The notes under the pieces: generated by a model
Told to the model about the DNA's origin: nothing
The model's database searches: none
What the model saw: only the letters and a program-made list of their open reading frames with translations
In this document: positions 61,335-64,000 of the stretch, piece after piece
How the letters are laid out: every line of letters starts with the position of its first letter
How positions within the stretch are numbered: the stretch's first letter is position 1
Translations under genes and position numbers: made by a program
Origin: an uncultured Bacilli bacterium
GTDB taxonomy: Bacteria > Bacillota_I > Bacilli_A > RF39 > UBA660
Reading direction: 5' to 3'
DNA length: 64,000 nucleotides
NCBI GenBank assembly: GCA_934096035.1
Contig: CAKOKX010000001.1
Location: 62,001 to 126,000, forward strand

Positions 61335-62945
61335 TTGAAAAAAAATGAATTTATCGAAGGTGCATTAATAGCAACAATTGCTATAATTTTATCTAAAATA
61401 CTCGGAGTACTTTATGTAATTCCTTTTTATAATATAATCGGGGAAAATGGGGGCTCTCTTTATGGATATGCCTACAACATATATAACTTTTTCTTAATCA
61501 TATCTTCGGCAGGTATACCACTTGCTATAAGTAAAATTACTAGTGAATATAACACATTAGGAAAATTAAAAGAAAAAACATACATGTTTAAATATTCAAA
61601 AAAAATTATTAGAATATTTTCCATTGTATCATTTTGTATATGTTTCTTTGGCGCAAACTTAATAGCAAATGCTATCGTCGGAGATTTAACTGGTGGAAAC
61701 ACTGTATCAGATGTTGCTTTTGTAATTAGATGTGTATCATTTGCCATATTAGTTGTTCCTCTTTTAAGTATATTTCGAGGCTACTTACAAGGACATCATT
61801 ATATAACAGCTCCATCAATTGGTCAAGTAATTGAACAATTTGTAAGAGTCTTAATTATAATCGTAGGATCTTACCTAGCATTAAAAGTATTTCATTTATC
61901 AACAGCTCAAGCCGTAGGTATCGCAGTGTTCGGAGCTTGTGCTGGAGCTCTAGTATCATATTTATACCTTCTTATTAAAACAAACAAAGTAAAAAAAGAA
62001 TTATTTGTTCCATACGAAGAAGTTTCTGCATCTGAAAAGAAAACAATTTTAAAAAAATTAATTGGTTATTGTATTCCCTTCATAATTATAAATGTTGCTA
62101 ACAGCATTTATAACACTGTCGATATGATATTAGTTATCAAAGGTTTAAATTGGATTGGGTATCCTGCCCAAGATATTGAAACAATTTCCTCAGTATTTAC
62201 CACCTGGGGAAGCAAACTAGTGAGTGTAGTAACAGCCATAGCAACAGGTTTAGTAATAAGTTTAATACCTACAATCGTAGAATCATATACCAAAAAAGAT
62301 ATGAAAGAAGTAAATTCACAATTTAATAAAACATTGCAAGTATTACTTTATGTTATACTACCATTATCAATATTCTTAAGTATCTTTTCAAAACAAGTAT
62401 GGACAATATTTTATGGCGAAAGTTTCTATGGACCATTAATATTTAAATATACCATCCTTCTTGCCATATTAGATTCTGCTTACATAATGATATGTAGTGC
62501 TCTTCAAGGACTATCTAAAACAAAACTAATTTACATCTCTTGTGCAACTGGTCTAATTACTAAAACAATATTAGATATACCATTAATATTCTTATTTAAT
62601 AAATTAGGTATATATCCATTCTATGGTGCAATACTTGCAACTACAATTGGTTATTTACTATCACTTGCTATTCCACTTTACACATTACATCACAAATATA
62701 ACTTTAGTTACAAAGAAACAGTTAAATCAATACCTAAATTAATAGTAACAATTGTTATCTTAGTAATAATATGTTTAATATTAAAGCCATTAGTATTTAA
62801 TCACATAACAAGAAAACTACCTATGTTACTTGCCCTAACAGTTATTGGACTAGTATCTTTAATACTTTATTACATAATGAATAAAGATTTATTAAATGAA
62901 CTAGTTGGCAACAGATTAATAAATAAGTTTAAAAGAAAGAAATAA
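61335..62945 (+). CDS. SpoVB/MurJ-like lipid flippase
   Basis: A membrane protein of 536 residues with about 14 segments of the MOP superfamily. The start IEGALIATIAIILSKILGVLYVIPFY and the block GNTVSDVAFVIRCVSFAILVVPLLSIFRGYLQGHHY are typical of the SpoVB/YtgP/MurJ-like polysaccharide-flippase group, which move lipid-linked wall precursors across the membrane. SpoVB itself serves spore cortex synthesis; the vegetative homologue YtgP cannot be told apart here. An ATG at 61326 directly abuts the ribosome site CGGAG, so the TTG at 61335 is the more likely start. Confidence 0.87.
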   Translation: MKKNEFIEGALIATIAIILSKILGVLYVIPFYNIIGENGGSLYGYAYNIYNFFLIISSAGIPLAISKITSEYNTLGKLKEKTYMFKYSKKIIRIFSIVSFCICFFGANLIANAIVGDLTGGNTVSDVAFVIRCVSFAILVVPLLSIFRGYLQGHHYITAPSIGQVIEQFVRVLIIIVGSYLALKVFHLSTAQAVGIAVFGACAGALVSYLYLLIKTNKVKKELFVPYEEVSASEKKTILKKLIGYCIPFIIINVANSIYNTVDMILVIKGLNWIGYPAQDIETISSVFTTWGSKLVSVVTAIATGLVISLIPTIVESYTKKDMKEVNSQFNKTLQVLLYVILPLSIFLSIFSKQVWTIFYGESFYGPLIFKYTILLAILDSAYIMICSALQGLSKTKLIYISCATGLITKTILDIPLIFLFNKLGIYPFYGAILATTIGYLLSLAIPLYTLHHKYNFSYKETVKSIPKLIVTIVILVIICLILKPLVFNHITRKLPMLLALTVIGLVSLILYYIMNKDLLNELVGNRLINKFKRKK

Positions 62946-62967
62946 CTCTATGAGTAAATCAATATTA

Positions 62968-62998
62968 AAATAACCTTCAGAAAAAACTGAAGGTTTTA
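62968..62998. terminator. Bidirectional terminator
   Basis: Stem ACCTTCAG / CTGAAGGT (62973-62994) with an A loop, between the convergent SpoVB-like and surface-protein genes. Confidence 0.8.
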
Positions 62999-64000
62999 AT
63001 TTACAACAATTTTATACGGATTATTTATAGTACCATCACCAAGATAATACGAGACATCTGAATTTAAATAAAAAGTAGGTCTTAAATACATAATATTATC
63101 ACTATAACTTAAATCAATATTACCCTCTTTTAAAACAACAGCCACACTACTATCATAATCTGAAAATTTTGTAATTGTCCACTCATAATCTCCAGTATAC
63201 ATCCAATTTGCATTTATTGATGCTCTATAATCAGTTAATTCAGTATCACTATACTTATATGTCCAATAACTTGGATTTGCAGCATAACCATAATCTGATA
63301 CATACATTAGCCCTATTTGTGATGTAAAAATATCTGATGTCGTTGGATTAATTATTTCACTTTGATAAGATGATTTTACAGTTGTATATAATAAATTATT
63401 TCTTGTATTTCCACTAATATTCCATTTAACTACAGCAATTTTATTTGACCAAATAGTACCAATATTTGTAAGAAAATTAAGATTTAAATTTTTAGTATTT
63501 AATATACTTTCATTCCAATTGTTTGAAACACTCCCACTATTATCTGGAGCACCATCCTTAAAATTCCATTTATAAGCGCTTAAAATGGTTTGATTTCCCA
63601 AATATGATGAAGAAGGATTTGCATTTACAGCATAATTTCCATCATTTCCTAGTAAATCACTAGTTGCAAAATCTGATTTAATTAATTTTAAATAATATTG
63701 TTTAAGTTCATTATTTTTAAATACCCCGATTATTCGATACAAATTATCTGCTGGACATTCAGCTTCTGTTGAACCGAAACAAATATAATTATTTACATCA
63801 CTTGATGAACCGGCATATCTATAAGATAAATCATTAGCACCATTCTTCAAACTTGCATCATGATAATAAATACTACTACTATTTAAATTACCATATTTTT
63901 TTGCAATATAACATGATAATGTATTATCATTACACTCTTGATCATATCTTGCAACATTAAAATAAACATAACATTTATCGGAAATATTTCCACTCATTAA
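62996..64000 (-). CDS. C-terminal part of a large surface protein (cut by window edge)
   Basis: The frame is open to the right edge, so the start lies beyond the window; the ATG at 63997 is internal. The 334 visible residues are rich in Y, S, N and T and poor in charge, with blocks such as YRIIGVFKNNELKQYYLKLI and LMYVSDYGYAANPSYW and the ending YLGDGTINNPYKIVVN. I take this for the end of a cell-surface protein with a beta-rich C-terminal domain. There is no LPXTG motif or other sorting signal. The surface pseudopilin at 49275 has a similar composition. Confidence 0.65.
   Translation of the reverse strand, partial: LMSGNISDKCYVYFNVARYDQECNDNTLSCYIAKKYGNLNSSSIYYHDASLKNGANDLSYRYAGSSSDVNNYICFGSTEAECPADNLYRIIGVFKNNELKQYYLKLIKSDFATSDLLGNDGNYAVNANPSSSYLGNQTILSAYKWNFKDGAPDNSGSVSNNWNESILNTKNLNLNFLTNIGTIWSNKIAVVKWNISGNTRNNLLYTTVKSSYQSEIINPTTSDIFTSQIGLMYVSDYGYAANPSYWTYKYSDTELTDYRASINANWMYTGDYEWTITKFSDYDSSVAVVLKEGNIDLSYSDNIMYLRPTFYLNSDVSYYLGDGTINNPYKIVVN

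Noticed and set aside
1..64000. CRISPR array, rRNA operon or replication origin
   Set aside because: No regularly spaced repeats, rRNA sequence, DnaA-box cluster or dnaA/dnaN genes were seen.

Overview
The window is a stretch of AT-rich chromosome with short intergenic gaps, from a low-GC, spore-forming Bacillota. Sporulation markers are spo0A, a CwlJ/SleB-type hydrolase, a CwlD-type amidase, gerQ and a SpoVB-like flippase. An arginine deiminase pathway and an anaerobic ribonucleotide reductase activase (nrdG) suggest an anaerobe or facultative anaerobe. The truA-rplM-rpsI block and the yvcK-whiA pair are Bacilli-like arrangements. TGA is used as a stop codon (end of the Abi gene at 41861), so the code is standard. 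I cannot name the species.

Layout. 0-5 kb: the start of the rpsJ ribosomal operon (cut by the window edge), then the glycolytic genes gpmI, tpiA and pgk with spo0A inserted among them. 5-13 kb: a transglutaminase-like protein; an arginine deiminase operon in which deiminase and ornithine carbamoyltransferase are one fused protein, followed by carbamate kinase and a YfcC-type carrier; and an amino-acid ABC importer. 13-23 kb: an accessory region with a decayed TnpB, an unknown helical protein, an XRE regulator, an O-acyltransferase cassette (DUF4358, MBOAT, DHHW) and a two-permease ABC system. Three copies of one 14-bp palindrome lie in front of the regulator, the cassette and the ABC system. 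23-26.5 kb: tRNA-Trp, a formyl-THF cyclo-ligase and two spore-type wall hydrolases.

26.7-38.7 kb: a dlt-like envelope operon (response regulator, histidine kinase, dltA, a BtrK-like decarboxylase, dltC, dltB, dltD) and a heterodimeric ABC exporter. 38.8-46.1 kb: a mixed region with a CFI-box protein, YbaK, RDD, HtrA, a HEPN-motif Abi protein, CwlD, two zinc-ribbon membrane proteins (one with Ltp repeats) and an XRE regulator. 46.1-54.6 kb: RNA-modification genes, a very large pseudopilin, rpsI-rplM-truA, and two ABC-ATPase remnants standing where ecfA1 and ecfA2 normally sit. 54.6-64 kb: nrdG, whiA, yvcK, yitT, gerQ, ftsE-ftsX with a murein hydrolase, a SpoVB-like flippase and the end of a surface protein.

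The observations I rate highest are: (1) the dlt-like operon with an embedded decarboxylase and an altered DltA specificity residue, which suggests surface polymers esterified with something other than D-alanine; (2) the deiminase-carbamoyltransferase fusion; (3) the paired EcfA remnants without P-loops kept as overlapping reading frames; (4) the 14-bp palindrome shared by a regulator, an acyltransferase cassette and an ABC operon. All assignments come from reading the sequence; no database search was run.
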